Shown here piece after piece: positions 42,121 to 52,096 of a DNA stretch of 55,336 nt; position 1 is the stretch's first letter; every line of letters starts with the position of its first letter. The stretch is from Pseudomonadota bacterium (GTDB lineage Bacteria; Desulfobacterota; SM23-61). The notes under the pieces were generated by a model. That model was given only the letters and a program-made list of their open reading frames with translations. It did no database searches and was not told the origin of the DNA. The translations under genes and the position numbers were made by a program. The stretch lies in NCBI GenBank assembly GCA_018819135.1, contig JAHJQK010000034.1, forward strand, positions 1-55,336. The letters run 5' to 3'.

Positions 42121-42396
42121 TCAAAGTCCGTCGACCGGGCTGCGAACTCCAGCCGGTCCCCGGTTGAGGACATGGGTATAGATCATCGTCGTCTTCACGT
42201 CGCTATGGCCCAAAAGTTCCTGCATCGTACGGATGTCATATCCGTTCTCAAGCAAATGCGTAGCGAAGGAATGGCGGGAGCGCAGGGCTTCGCGCAGACG
42301 GTCCAGGAGTTTCGGTTTTACGGTGGCCCCAGGCGCATGGCCCGGGTATCGTCCAACTTGGGTCGAAGTGAACTGGATGGAATTAGCCTCTGGCAT
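42121..42396 (-). pseudogene. intI: Integron integrase (IntI-type tyrosine recombinase) remnant with internal deletion
   Basis: 91 residues. Residues about 28-42 ([15 protein letters not shown]) match the very N-terminus of IntI. They join directly to [20 protein letters not shown], then [17 protein letters not shown], the catalytic C-terminus with box II His/Arg and the nucleophilic Tyr. The central two thirds, including the first catalytic Arg and the integron-specific insert, are gone. The junction falls on RH, present on both sides in family members (SRHYS and LRHSF), so deletion by short homology is likely. Not functional. Confidence 0.85.
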
Positions 42397-42592
42397 GGGC
42401 CTTCCTCCTTCGATGCAGACAAGCAGAGATTATCACAAAGACCCTTAAAAATCCAATTTTCTTTGGTCTTTGCTTAACCGGGTTTTCGCCCTCACGCTTA
42501 TCCTCTCCCCCAACGATAGAAAAAGGAGGGTGTTAAAACTTTTTGAAATAATCCTTCACGGAAGCAAGAATTTTAAGCTCGCTATCAGAAGA

Positions 42593-43326
42593 TTATTTGG
42601 ATTGATTTTGACCGGAGTTTTTCGGGGGGTAATTCCGGTATTGCCAGCGGATCTTGATCATCATTTTCAAAGCATTCAACATGATTTTACGGTTGAAGGT
42701 GGACTCCCCCGCTTTTCGTTCCTCGAGGATGTACGGAACCTCTTTAATCCTGAATCCTTGTTTATACGCTTTATATAAAACCTCTTCCACAACCGAAGGC
42801 CCTTGGGACATGACCTGATCGAGGTCGATGGCTTCCAGAACTTGCCGGCGGAAGACCCGGTAGCCGGAAGTACAATCCCGCACCGGCAGAGGGAGAATCA
42901 AACGGATGTAAGCATTGGCCATACGGGTAATCCATTGCCGCAAAAAATGTCTCCCCCGTTCCCCGCCTCTTTCCACCAGGCGGGAACCGATCAGCAGGTC
43001 ACAATCCTCCATCTGGCTCAGGAAATGTAAGAAGGCTGGTGGAAAAAATCAGCATCCATCTCAATCCCAAAATCAACTCCCTGCGACACGGCATATTGAA
43101 ATCCCACAATACCCGCCGTCCCTCGCCCGCGTTCTTTCTGGCGCAGAATCAGGTGGACCCTCGCATCTTCCTGCCGCAAACGTTCAACGATGCCCGCGGT
43201 CCCATCCGGGGAATTGTCATCCACCACCACGGCCCCAATGTCCGGCCCCTGCTGGAGGATCTCCCGCAGAAGGCTTTCGATATTCAGGGCCTCATTATAC
43301 GTCGGCACCATGGCCATGGCTCTCAT
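42593..43326 (-). pseudogene. DPM1-like GT2 glycosyltransferase, single-base frameshift
   Basis: ATG 43326 follows GGAGGGG and starts MRAMAMVPTYNEALNIESLL, VVDDNSPDGT, EMDADFFHQPSYI, then stops at 43018. In another frame the sequence continues FLSQMEDCDLLIGSR, RDCTSGYRVFRRQ, EERKAGESTFNRK to 42593. Adding one base near 43025 restores a normal polyprenol-phosphate mannosyl/glucosyl transferase of about 244 residues. It overlaps the upstream flippase-like gene by four bases. Confidence 0.85.
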
Positions 43327-44321
43327 GGAGACCCCTCCACCTGCCTGGTAATCTTTCCCAGCGAAAGATTCCCGGCGAAAACCAGAGCAATGCCCAGGGA
43401 AGTTTCCATCAAAAAAGAAAGGGCATGCAGGATGATAGCATATCCTAAGGCCTCCTCTTTGCTCACCTGAAAGGACATCACCACGAGCAGGACCAGGTAA
43501 TGAAAAGTTCCGATGGACCCCGGAGAAGACGGGATGATCTTGGCGAAAGCGGCAAATACCACCGCCATCACTGCGGCTTGAAACGGAAGAAACAGGCCGC
43601 AGGCCAAAAGAATCATGTAGGCCACGCAAAAAACCATAACCCACATCGACAGAATGGCCGCGGCAGCGTAAAAGATGTAGCGCCCCGTGATCACTCGCAA
43701 ACCCTGGAAGATATTGTTTAGTATCGCTTGGATCTTTTCTTGGAATCGGCCGGGAAGAAATTGTAAAAGCCGGTGGATCCAACCTAAAAATTTTTCTTCC
43801 CGCCGCAACACGATGAAGAGAAAAATGATTACGCTCATCGCCGCCAGTCCCACTAACATTCCGCCGGTCCGCAGCCAGGGAGGAAGCGATACGAAAGGCA
43901 AAAGAATGATTAGGAAGACCGTCAGAATCAGGATATCCAGAAGGTGTTCAACGGCTACGGTGGAAAGGCAAAGGGTTTTGGGAAGCTTCTCCCGCTCACC
44001 CATTAAATAGCCCCGGGCCAATTCTCCCATTTTGGCCGGTAAGAGGTTATTGACCATCAAACCGATGATCAAGACGGTGGTCGTGGAAATCACCCGCAGG
44101 TTTTTCTTCGCCGGCAAGAGCAAATACCGCCACCCCGTCCCTTTCAGGAAAAAGCAAGTCAGCTGGCCGGCTATCGCCGGAATGAAAAACAAAAAATTGA
44201 CTGATTGCAGAGCTGCCCAGAGGGCGTTGAAATCAATTTTTCTTAGGGAAAGGTAGATAGCCGCAGCACTGATAATTAATCCGATAAAAAATTGAAGATG
44301 CGTTCGCAGGTTAAAGGCCAT
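43323..44321 (-). CDS. UPF0104 (MprF/AglD-like) membrane protein
   Basis: 332 residues with about eight membrane helices. NNLLPAKMGELARGYLMGE and the later AFAKIIPSSPGSIGTFHYLVLL are the family's conserved GE-R and SPG-G-FE-like motifs. Members move or transfer lipid-linked groups and commonly sit beside DPM1-like glycosyltransferases, as here (stop overlaps the next start). Confidence 0.88.
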   Translation of the reverse strand: MAFNLRTHLQFFIGLIISAAAIYLSLRKIDFNALWAALQSVNFLFFIPAIAGQLTCFFLKGTGWRYLLLPAKKNLRVISTTTVLIIGLMVNNLLPAKMGELARGYLMGEREKLPKTLCLSTVAVEHLLDILILTVFLIILLPFVSLPPWLRTGGMLVGLAAMSVIIFLFIVLRREEKFLGWIHRLLQFLPGRFQEKIQAILNNIFQGLRVITGRYIFYAAAAILSMWVMVFCVAYMILLACGLFLPFQAAVMAVVFAAFAKIIPSSPGSIGTFHYLVLLVVMSFQVSKEEALGYAIILHALSFLMETSLGIALVFAGNLSLGKITRQVEGSP

Positions 44322-44327
44322 CCGGTT

Positions 44328-44613
44328 TTAAGCCCTTCTTTTCCGCTGGCTCTGGGGAAGCAAGGCGCGGATCTTGGCCATCACCTCTTCCGCCTTAATG
44401 GCTTGCATACAATTCGGGGCAACCTGGCACCTTCTCCGGTAGCAGGGCGCGCAGGGGAGAGAAGAAATGATTTTTCCCCCCTTCCGTAAAGCTCAATCTC
44501 CTGGGCGCAGGTCGGCCCAGCGGGCTGTATTCTTGGCATCCCGGGCAGCTCCGCTTAAACTTGCAGGGCCGTTCCCCGAGGAAATACCGGCAATCCAATC
44601 TCCAGGAGTTCAT
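44328..44613 (-). pseudogene. Family 9 glycosyltransferase (heptosyltransferase-like) remnant with internal deletion
   Basis: ATG 44613 begins a Cys-rich lead (DCRYFLGERPCKFKRSCPGC, EYSPLG) known from the N-terminus of some GT9 proteins. Soon after, another frame gives the family's C-terminus, LPCAPCYRRRCQVAPNCMQA, IKAEEVMAKI, ending at TAA 44330-44328. The whole central domain pair, normally about 280 residues, is missing. Confidence 0.72.
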
Positions 44614-44657
44614 GACAAACTTCGTTCCAATGAAAAATGAAAATTGAACAAATTAAT

Positions 44658-44749
44658 TTGGACACAGATTTCCACAGATAACCACAGATAATTATTTTTT
44701 TGCATTTAATATTTTAATATCTTAATAATCTGTGTTCATCCGTGTCCAA
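44658..44749. repeat. CACAGAT-type imperfect inverted repeat
   Basis: Left TTGGACACAGATTTCCACAG and right ATCTGTGTTCATCCGTGTCC are largely complementary around an AT-rich centre. Same family as 17899-18008. Confidence 0.75.
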
Positions 44750-44825
44750 TAAATAAATTCCTATACTATAATATAAATTTAAAATGCCAATTGTTTTTCG
44801 TCTTCATTTTGCATTTTGCATTGCT

Positions 44826-46877
44826 TTATTTTTTCTTGTCGGGTATCCAGTCAAAATTATGGAATTGCATGGTAAAGGTTCCCCGCCCCTGGCTCAACGA
44901 GCGCAAGTTTGTGGAATATCCAAACATCTCCTTGAGAGGAACAAAGGCATCTACCACGCTAACTTTTCCTTTCGGCTGAATCTGCTCGATCCGGCCTTTG
45001 CGGGCGCTTAAATCCCCGATGACCTCTCCCAAAAATTCCTCCGGCACGACCACTTCGGCCTTCATGATCGGTTCGAGTAAAACCGGCTGAGCTTTCCGGC
45101 AACCTTCCCGAAAAGCCATAGCAGCAGCCACTTGGAAAGCCAAAGGCGTGGATTGGGCCTCACGGAACGTTCCGCCTAAGAGCTTGACCTGTAAATCCAC
45201 CATAGGATATCCGGCCACCACACCGTTCGTGGTGGATTCTCTGACCCCGGCTTCGATGCTGGAGAAGAACTCTTCGGGAACAGTCCCGTCAGCAGAATTC
45301 CGGCTGAATTCGATCCCTGTACCCCGCAATCGAGGCTCCACCTGCAGGCGCACATGCCCGAAATGCCATACCCCTTCAATTTCCCTTTCGAACTTTCCTT
45401 CTCCTCCCGCGGCCCGGGTGATGGTCTCACGGTAAACCACTTGCGGCTTGCCTACATTTACCGCAACGTTGAAATCTTCCCGCAGCCTTCTGACAACCAC
45501 TTCCAGGTGCAGCTCACCCATCCCAGAAATGACGGTTTGTCCCGTGTCTTCATCGAACTTCACCCGAAAGGTAGGATCTTCGTCAACGAACTTTTGCAGG
45601 AAAAAATCGAGTTTTTCCTGGTCGGGCCGGGATTTCGGTTCAATGGCCACTGAGGTAACCGGTTCATAGAAATCGATCCTTTCCAGAGTGATCGGATGGA
45701 ATTCATCGCAGAGCGTATCTCCTGTGGCTGTTTCTTTTAAGCCGGCCGCGGCCACGATGTCCCCTGCCCGGACCTCCTGGATTCTTTCCTTTTTATTGGC
45801 ATGCATGCGGAAGATGCGGGCCACCCGCTCCCGTTTCCCCTTGGTGGAATTATAAACCTCCTGTTCGGGCCGCAGGATTCCGGAGTAAACCCGGAGATAG
45901 GTCAACTTCCTTCCTTCATCGGTAATGATCTTGAAGGCCAGAGCCGCAAAAGGTTCCTGGTCGAGGCTGCGGCGGGTTTCGGGCTGGCCGGTTTTGGGAT
46001 TAACCCCGGCGACCGGGGGGACGTCCACGGGGGCCGGAAGAAAATCCACGACCGCGTCCAGAAGCGGCTGGATGCCCTTATTACGTAGGGCCGCCCCGCA
46101 CAGGATGGGCACGAGGTCGAATTTCAGCGTGGCTTCCCGCAAAACGGCTTTGATCTCTCCGGGGGAAATTTCCTGCCCGGACAAATACTTCTCCAGGAGA
46201 GGATCGCTCCTCTCAGCCAGGGTCTCCCAAAGCCTATCCCGGTACTTCTGAGCATCGGGAAGAAACTCCGCCGGGATTTCCATTTCTTGAAAGGTGGCCC
46301 CCAGCGCCTCCTCGTCCCACACGATTGCTTTCATTTTGATCAGGTCGATGACCCCCTGAAAGCGTTCTTCGGCTCCCAAGGGAAGCTGGATGATGGCGGG
46401 ATGAGTCCCCAGCTTCTCCTTCATCGTCTCCACGGACCAGAAAAAGTTCGCCCCTACCCGATCCATCTTGTTGATGAAGGTCAACCGGGGGACGCGGTAT
46501 TTATCCGCTTGGTGCCAGACCGTTTCGGATTGAGGCTCCACTCCGCTCACCGCGTCAAAAATAGCCACGGCCCCATCCAACACCCTCAGGCTCCGTTCCA
46601 CCTCGATGGTGAAATCCACATGGCCGGGTGTATCGATGATGTGAACTTCGTACCCTTTCCAGGGGCAGTGGGTCACCGCGGACGTGATCGTGATGCCCCG
46701 CTCCTGCTCCTGAGGCATCCAGTCCATAACCGCCTCTCCGTCGTGGACCTCGCCCATTTTGTGGGACCGACCTGTGTAGTATAGGATGCGCTCGGTAACC
46801 GTGGTCTTTCCCGCATCGATGTGGGCCATGATTCCGATGTTGCGAATTCGATTTAACCGACCTTTAGGTGCAGCCAT
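44826..46877 (-). CDS. fusA: Elongation factor G paralogue (EF-G)
   Basis: 683 residues. GTPase motifs [18 protein letters not shown] and NKMDRVGA are followed by domains II-V ([43 protein letters not shown]). It moves tRNAs and mRNA through the ribosome. It is not in a str ribosomal operon, so it may be a second EF-G, possibly used in recycling or in special conditions. Slightly shorter than the standard 690-700. Confidence 0.93.
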   Translation of the reverse strand: MAAPKGRLNRIRNIGIMAHIDAGKTTVTERILYYTGRSHKMGEVHDGEAVMDWMPQEQERGITITSAVTHCPWKGYEVHIIDTPGHVDFTIEVERSLRVLDGAVAIFDAVSGVEPQSETVWHQADKYRVPRLTFINKMDRVGANFFWSVETMKEKLGTHPAIIQLPLGAEERFQGVIDLIKMKAIVWDEEALGATFQEMEIPAEFLPDAQKYRDRLWETLAERSDPLLEKYLSGQEISPGEIKAVLREATLKFDLVPILCGAALRNKGIQPLLDAVVDFLPAPVDVPPVAGVNPKTGQPETRRSLDQEPFAALAFKIITDEGRKLTYLRVYSGILRPEQEVYNSTKGKRERVARIFRMHANKKERIQEVRAGDIVAAAGLKETATGDTLCDEFHPITLERIDFYEPVTSVAIEPKSRPDQEKLDFFLQKFVDEDPTFRVKFDEDTGQTVISGMGELHLEVVVRRLREDFNVAVNVGKPQVVYRETITRAAGGEGKFEREIEGVWHFGHVRLQVEPRLRGTGIEFSRNSADGTVPEEFFSSIEAGVRESTTNGVVAGYPMVDLQVKLLGGTFREAQSTPLAFQVAAAMAFREGCRKAQPVLLEPIMKAEVVVPEEFLGEVIGDLSARKGRIEQIQPKGKVSVVDAFVPLKEMFGYSTNLRSLSQGRGTFTMQFHNFDWIPDKKK

Positions 46878-46930
46878 TGTTTTTATTAATTATTCACCGC
46901 AGAGCACGCAAAATTTTAAAGACATCGTAT

Positions 46931-47051
46931 GCCACAGAGGTCACCGAGAGCACAGAGAAAGGAAATCAAATATGGAAAAACCCAAATCGAAGTTTTTGTT
47001 TTAATCTGTAAAAATTTATTTGTCTCTGTGGCCTCTGTGTTCTCTGTGGCT
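46931..47051. repeat. CTCTGTG-type inverted repeat
   Basis: CACAGAGGTCACCGAG and GAGCACAGAG on the left; TCTCTGTGGCCTCTGTG and TTCTCTGTGG on the right. Second copy of the element at 37566-37770. Confidence 0.75.
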
Positions 47052-47059
47052 AAAGAATC

Positions 47060-48163
47060 TTAAAAATATTTTTCCCGCAACCCTCTAGAGAGTTCAGAAA
47101 GAAGGCCCATGGCCTTTTCCGCATCTTCCACGGACATCAGCCCCATGCCGCAACTGGTTGTCAGCAGGCACCTTTCCCGCAAAATTTCCGCGCTGATTCC
47201 CTTGTCGCTCAGTTCCCGAAACCCTATCTCCAGCTTTTCCCTAAGGACCTCAACCGTCTCCTTCCCCGTAAACTCCGAGGTAGGAACAATCCCCCAAGCC
47301 AAAACACCATGGCGTGAAAGAAAATTATTTAGCGCCTCGGGGTAGAGGGAGAAGCGTTCCAAGAATCCCCAGGCATCGAAATTGATGATGTCCGCCTTTG
47401 TTCTCAGGAGTAAGGACCAATCTGTATTCCCGCAGCAGTGTACCCCTACCCATACGCCCTGGGCCTGAAATTCTTCGATCATTTCATTTAACCGTCCGGT
47501 AATGGTCGCAGTATCCACGCTAAAAAACGCCGACCCATATCCTGATAGTCCCGGTTCATCAATAAAGAGAATAACTTCTTCACCAATCGTCTTCATCCTT
47601 TGGATGATCCATCGGCCCCGCAGCAACAAGCCTTTCATTATGGCATCAAAGGCGACCTCATTGTGGATGATGTCTTTCCCGTAATTGTCCTGGAGTGACA
47701 AACCAAAGGTAATCGGTCCGACGATCTGTCCTTTGAAAAATCGCAGGGGTAAATGTTGATTTTCTTTAAGATATCGAACCATCCCTTCCAAGCCGCCCGC
47801 ATAGGCCGCCGGAATAGGATAGGAGTTCGCGTCACCGGTCAAATAATAATTATAAACCTTCTCTAATTCCCGGGCCCCATCAAGAGCGGTATCGAAAAAA
47901 ACCTCCCCTTTCCCTTCTTCAACTTTCAAAAAAGGAAGTCCGGGACTGACCTGAACGGTCATACTTTCCAGAAAACTATGTTTCGGAAGCTGGGGCCAGA
48001 AGGGAGTTTGGGGCATGGTCCGGGCAATGAGTGCGCAGGCTCTTGGCACATCGGCATGAGGTAAACTTCCAACCCCTGTGGCCAGAAAGCAGGGAAGGAA
48101 TTTTTTTCTGTCGTCCTTTTCCATAAGAATACGGGAAACACATTGATTTTTTTGAAATTTCAT
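47060..48163 (-). CDS. UROD/MetE-like TIM-barrel methyltransferase
   Basis: 367 residues; ATG 48124 (MEKDDRKKFLPCF) may be the real start. ATGVGSLPHADVP at the N-terminus, FIDEPGLSGYG, VGVHCCGNTDWSLLL and LTTSCGMGLMSVEDA match the cobalamin-independent methionine synthase catalytic domain or uroporphyrinogen decarboxylase-like relatives. HCCGNTDW and TSCGMG provide the usual His/Cys zinc ligands for activating a thiol. Substrate unknown. Confidence 0.82.
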   Translation of the reverse strand: MKFQKNQCVSRILMEKDDRKKFLPCFLATGVGSLPHADVPRACALIARTMPQTPFWPQLPKHSFLESMTVQVSPGLPFLKVEEGKGEVFFDTALDGARELEKVYNYYLTGDANSYPIPAAYAGGLEGMVRYLKENQHLPLRFFKGQIVGPITFGLSLQDNYGKDIIHNEVAFDAIMKGLLLRGRWIIQRMKTIGEEVILFIDEPGLSGYGSAFFSVDTATITGRLNEMIEEFQAQGVWVGVHCCGNTDWSLLLRTKADIINFDAWGFLERFSLYPEALNNFLSRHGVLAWGIVPTSEFTGKETVEVLREKLEIGFRELSDKGISAEILRERCLLTTSCGMGLMSVEDAEKAMGLLSELSRGLREKYF

Positions 48164-48561
48164 AGTAGGAAATTTCCGTTACCTTGTCAATATAAAACCA
48201 GGAACGCATGGGCCTGAAAAGGGCTGCCGGAGCGCAATTCGGATAAGTGCAAGGGGGATGTGAAAGAGGAATGTTCTTTCTGCAATTGCCGCTTAATTGT
48301 GGTCCGGGCCCAGGGGCCAGGGCAAAGCCCCATAAAAAAACTGGGGTAAATGAAAAGTCGATAGATGGGGTAGTCCATACCTGCAATCGACACCAACCCG
48401 CTCAGAATCGGAGGAATTTTAACTGGGGCTCTCCGTGCCCCAGAAGATCTTCACCCCGGATGGGTAATGTGTTAGCAGGGTTGCTTATTTACTTGCGTAA
48501 ATATTCCAAAAACATTAAAATTTTTTTGATTTCATCCTTTTTCGGGGGCCGCCAAGTAGCC
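48164..48561. other. Non-coding region between divergent genes
   Basis: An open frame runs from 48247 into the TPR gene, but its first 105 codons look non-coding. A hairpin CTGGGGC/GCCCCAG with loop TCTCCGT is present at about 48423-48443. Other GC-rich complementary segments (GGGCCCAGGGGCC, GGGCAAAGCCCC) suggest a structured leader; I cannot assign it to an RNA family. Confidence 0.35.
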
Positions 48562-49629
48562 ATGGGAGAAAAATACGTAACGAAAGAAAATCGCTTAAGG
48601 GCTCTCAAAAAAAGCGGAAAATTTGAGGAAGCCGAAAAAGAAATCCAGGAAGGCCTGCGGCAGAACCCAGAACACACCCTGCTCAAAACCAGCTTGGCCG
48701 ATCTGTACCTGCGCCAGGGTCGTTTGATCGAGGGGAGAATTTTGGCCGAGGAGGTCTTGGCGAATGATCCTCAGCATCCGCAAGCCTTGGCCGTCCTGGG
48801 TGATTTTTTTTTAATGGAACACTCCCCCCGCCAAGCTTGGGAGTGCTACCGACAAGCTTCTTTTCGCGACCCCAGGCCTTACCTAATCCTCAAAGCGGCC
48901 CGCGCTCTCAAGGGAATGGGAAATTTCGCCGAGGCCTTGCAGGAGCTGGAAAAAGTTCTCGTTGTCCAGCGGGAAAACTTTCCGTTCCTGAAAGAGAAGG
49001 CTTTGATTCTCAACCGCATGAAAAAGTTTGACCAGGCCCTGGACTGTTACGAAAAAATAAAGGAACTTCGCCCCGATGACCGCTTCGTCCAGAAGGAGAT
49101 CATGCGCCTGCGGGCGCGCACCCGGCCGCAACCCCAGGTCCTTAAAGAACTCGAAGCGGTCGCCAGCATGGACTCGAAGAAAGATGATCCTCAAATTCAC
49201 GGCCTTCTGGCCCAGAAGCTGAAAGATGCCGGGATGATCCGGGAGGCTGTGGCCGAATATGTTGCGGCTTCGGCCCTGGAACCCGGTAATCTTTTTTTCC
49301 TCAAACAGCAGGGATTCTGCCACTACCGTCTGAAAGATTATACCCAGGCCATTCATTGCTTGGCGGAAGCCTTCCACCGGGACCCCCAAGATATCGCGGT
49401 CCGGAAAACTCTGGAGAAAAGCTTTGAAGCCCAGGGAAACCTGGCGGAGTTTCTGAACCTCTTGGAGGAAACCTTCCGGCAGCACCCTCGAAGCAAGTTC
49501 CTTTTAGGGACGATTAAAAAAATTCGCCGCAATCTGAAATTAGCCCCACCCCCTCACCCCACCCTCCCCCCTTGGGGAGAGGGAAAGGGTGAGGGGAATA
49601 AAAACGTTAGAAGAAAATTCTCAGACTGA
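48562..49629 (+). CDS. TPR-repeat protein
   Basis: 355 residues from ATG 48562 (MGEKYVTKENRLRALKK). About eight tetratricopeptide repeats, e.g. GRLIEGRILAEEVLANDPQH, GNFAEALQELEKVL, KFDQALDCYEKIKELRPDD, DYTQAIHCLAEAFHRDPQD. A scaffold for protein contacts; partner unknown. The last 25 residues (PPPHPTLPPWGEGKGEGN...) are encoded by a GC-rich inverted repeat that also leads to the stop. Confidence 0.87.
   Translation: MGEKYVTKENRLRALKKSGKFEEAEKEIQEGLRQNPEHTLLKTSLADLYLRQGRLIEGRILAEEVLANDPQHPQALAVLGDFFLMEHSPRQAWECYRQASFRDPRPYLILKAARALKGMGNFAEALQELEKVLVVQRENFPFLKEKALILNRMKKFDQALDCYEKIKELRPDDRFVQKEIMRLRARTRPQPQVLKELEAVASMDSKKDDPQIHGLLAQKLKDAGMIREAVAEYVAASALEPGNLFFLKQQGFCHYRLKDYTQAIHCLAEAFHRDPQDIAVRKTLEKSFEAQGNLAEFLNLLEETFRQHPRSKFLLGTIKKIRRNLKLAPPPHPTLPPWGEGKGEGNKNVRRKFSD
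49545..49597 (+). repeat. GC-rich inverted repeat inside the 3' end of the TPR gene
   Basis: CCCCTCACCCC...CCCTCCCCCC TTGG GGAGAGGG...GGGTGAGGGG; same family as 9856-9878 and 12441-12493. Here it is translated. Confidence 0.8.
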
Positions 49630-49702
49630 AAGATGTAAGAATCTCAAGGTTGCCAAAAGGAAATTGCTATACAATGAACCTAAAACTTTCTGAGGAGCCC
49701 GG

Positions 49703-52096
49703 ATGAAATCCTCAAGGCCTCCCGAACCGGCAGACGGGGAAGAGCGTTTCCTTCAGGCGCAATCCCTCATGGAGAGAGTCTTCGGCTTCCGGGATTTTCG
49801 CCCCGGGCAGGGAGAGGTTCTCGATTCTATTCTTGCGGGTGAGGATACGCTGGTCGTCATGCCCACCGGAGGGGGGAAGTCCCTCTGCTATCAGCTGCCG
49901 GCCCTGGTCCTGCCCGGTGTGTCCCTGGTCATATCCCCCCTCATCGCCCTGATGAAGGACCAGGTGGATACCTTACGCGTCCGGGAACTTCCGGCCGTTT
50001 CCATCCATAGCCTCATGAGTATCGAGGAACAGGAAGAGGCCTTGGAAAAGATCCCCCTGGGAGCCTACAAGATGATCTATGTCTCCCCAGAACGTCTGCG
50101 GAACGGCCCGTTCATAAGCGCCCTGAAGAAACAGCCCGTATCGATGGTGGCCGTAGACGAAGCGCACTGCATCTCCGAGTGGGGACATGATTTCCGACCT
50201 GATTATCTGCGGATCGGCCAGGCCCTCGACTGGTTGGGCCGGCCGCAGACCATTGCCCTCACCGCTACAGCGACCGCGAGGGTCCGGGAAGATATCATCA
50301 CCCAGCTGAAGCTCCGGGCTCCGCGGCAGTTTATCACGGGCTTCGACCGGGAGAACCTCTTCTGGGAGGTCTCACCCGTAAGGGGTGCCAAAGAAAAGCT
50401 GCCTCTGCTTACCCGGCGGCTGCAAAGCTTTTCCGGTGGGGCGATCGTTTACACGGGAACGCGGAAGAGCGTGGAATCCATCGTCGGCCACCTGAGGAAC
50501 CAGGGAGTTACCGTAGACGGATATCACGCCGGGATGGAAGATGAAGAACGCACCCGGGTACAGGAAGAATTTTTGGAAGGCCGCCTGAACCTCATCGTAG
50601 CCACCAACGCTTTCGGCATGGGCATCGACCGCTCGGACATCCGCATGGTCATCCACCATCAAATACCGGGAAGCATCGAGTCCTACTATCAAGAATCTGG
50701 ACGGGCCGGCCGTGACGGTGAGCGGTCCGCCTGCCTTCTTCTTTTCGCGCCGGCAGACCGCCGTCTCCAAGAGTTCTTCATCGAAGCCAGCTATCCCGCC
50801 CCGGAAGTTATCCTGGCGGTTCACCGCACGCTGCTGCAGAGGCCGGAAGACCCGATCTGGTTGACCTACCGGGAAATCGGGATGCTCTGCCAGCCGCCAG
50901 TGGCTGACGTGGCCGTGGCTTCCGTCCTCAAGATCCTGGAAGAGGCGGGGGTGGTGCACCGCCTCCATCGGTATGAGAACCGGGCCGAGCTTTATCTCCG
51001 GGTCCGGCCGGCAGCCATCCTCCAATCCCTGCCGAAAAAATTTTCCGCCAAAGCGGCTTTTCTGAAAATCCTCGGCGGCCACTATACGGATGAAGAGCTA
51101 CTGGAAGGAATTCAGTTCCTCCCGGTCGAGATGGCCGCCAAAGCCGGCCTTTCCAAAGAGGCTTTCCGGAGATTGATAACGGACCTGGAAGAAAGGGGGG
51201 AGGGAGCGTATATTCCCCCTTTCCGGGGCAGGGGCCTCCGTATGCTTTCGCGCCTGTCCTCTGCCGAGCTGAAAATTGATTTCCAGAAATTGCAGCTCCG
51301 CAAGGCCCACCAGCTGGAAAAGCTGGATCAGATGATGGCTTATGGAGCGTCGACCCGTTGCCGCCGGGCCTTCCTCCTTGATTACTTCGGCGAACGCTTC
51401 TCCTCCGCTGACTGTGGCCGTTGTGACGTCTGCCAGCAGCGCCGGTGGGCGCCCGCAGCCGCCCCGAGAGGAATGGACCCCATCTTAGCCGTCAAGATTC
51501 TGAGCGGAGTAGCCCGCCTGCAGGGTCGCTTCGGCCAGTCCATGGCCGTAAAAATGCTGGCCGGGTCTAAAGACAGTAAGGTCGAACAATTCCGGCTGCA
51601 CCGCCTTTCCACCTATGGGCTTCTGGGCGAATTCAGTCAAATCCAGGTTGAGAAGTGGGTTCAGGAACTTTTGGCCAACGGATGCCTGATCCAGCACCGC
51701 ACCGTCATGGGCGGCAAGCCCTACCCCGTCCTTCTCCTTACTCCCCGGGGCAGGGAGGTGATGAAAGGGCAGGAAGAGGTCTTCCTTTCCCCGGCTCCCA
51801 CGGAAATAAAGATCGCCGCTCCAACGGGACTGGAAGAATTCTGCGAAGACCTCTTTGAAGAACTGAGAAAGCTGCGCTTACAATTGGCCCGGGGGGAAAG
51901 CCTACCCCCTTATTGCATCTTTCATGACCGCACTTTGCGCGAGATGGCCCGGAACCTTCCCGATACTCCCGTGAAGATGATGGCCATCGCGGGGGTGGGG
52001 GAGATCACTTTCCGGAAATATGGCCGGAATTTTCTTGACCTGATTTCTTCTTATATATCCCGGAAAAAGCAAACGGGGATGGAGGTACGGCTTTGA
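49703..52096 (+). CDS. recQ: RecQ family ATP-dependent DNA helicase
   Basis: 797 residues. Motif 0/I FRPGQGEVL and MPTGGGKSLCYQ, DEAHC (II), LTATATARV (III), TRKSVES, GMGIDRSDIRMVIHHQIP and the arginine-finger motif ESGRAGRDG (VI). A zinc domain (CRRAFLLDYFGE, CGRCDVC), a winged helix, and a C-terminal HRDC domain (DRTLREMARNLPDTPVKM) follow. It unwinds DNA in recombination and repair. It is longer than E. coli RecQ (about 610). The stop overlaps the start of the big ATPase gene (ATGA), so the two are coupled. Confidence 0.95.
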   Translation: MKSSRPPEPADGEERFLQAQSLMERVFGFRDFRPGQGEVLDSILAGEDTLVVMPTGGGKSLCYQLPALVLPGVSLVISPLIALMKDQVDTLRVRELPAVSIHSLMSIEEQEEALEKIPLGAYKMIYVSPERLRNGPFISALKKQPVSMVAVDEAHCISEWGHDFRPDYLRIGQALDWLGRPQTIALTATATARVREDIITQLKLRAPRQFITGFDRENLFWEVSPVRGAKEKLPLLTRRLQSFSGGAIVYTGTRKSVESIVGHLRNQGVTVDGYHAGMEDEERTRVQEEFLEGRLNLIVATNAFGMGIDRSDIRMVIHHQIPGSIESYYQESGRAGRDGERSACLLLFAPADRRLQEFFIEASYPAPEVILAVHRTLLQRPEDPIWLTYREIGMLCQPPVADVAVASVLKILEEAGVVHRLHRYENRAELYLRVRPAAILQSLPKKFSAKAAFLKILGGHYTDEELLEGIQFLPVEMAAKAGLSKEAFRRLITDLEERGEGAYIPPFRGRGLRMLSRLSSAELKIDFQKLQLRKAHQLEKLDQMMAYGASTRCRRAFLLDYFGERFSSADCGRCDVCQQRRWAPAAAPRGMDPILAVKILSGVARLQGRFGQSMAVKMLAGSKDSKVEQFRLHRLSTYGLLGEFSQIQVEKWVQELLANGCLIQHRTVMGGKPYPVLLLTPRGREVMKGQEEVFLSPAPTEIKIAAPTGLEEFCEDLFEELRKLRLQLARGESLPPYCIFHDRTLREMARNLPDTPVKMMAIAGVGEITFRKYGRNFLDLISSYISRKKQTGMEVRL

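Noticed and set aside
48247..48561. N-terminal extension of the TPR protein
   Set aside because: The extra 105 codons are not TPR-like, contain low-quality composition, and ATG 48562 starts the repeat structure naturally.
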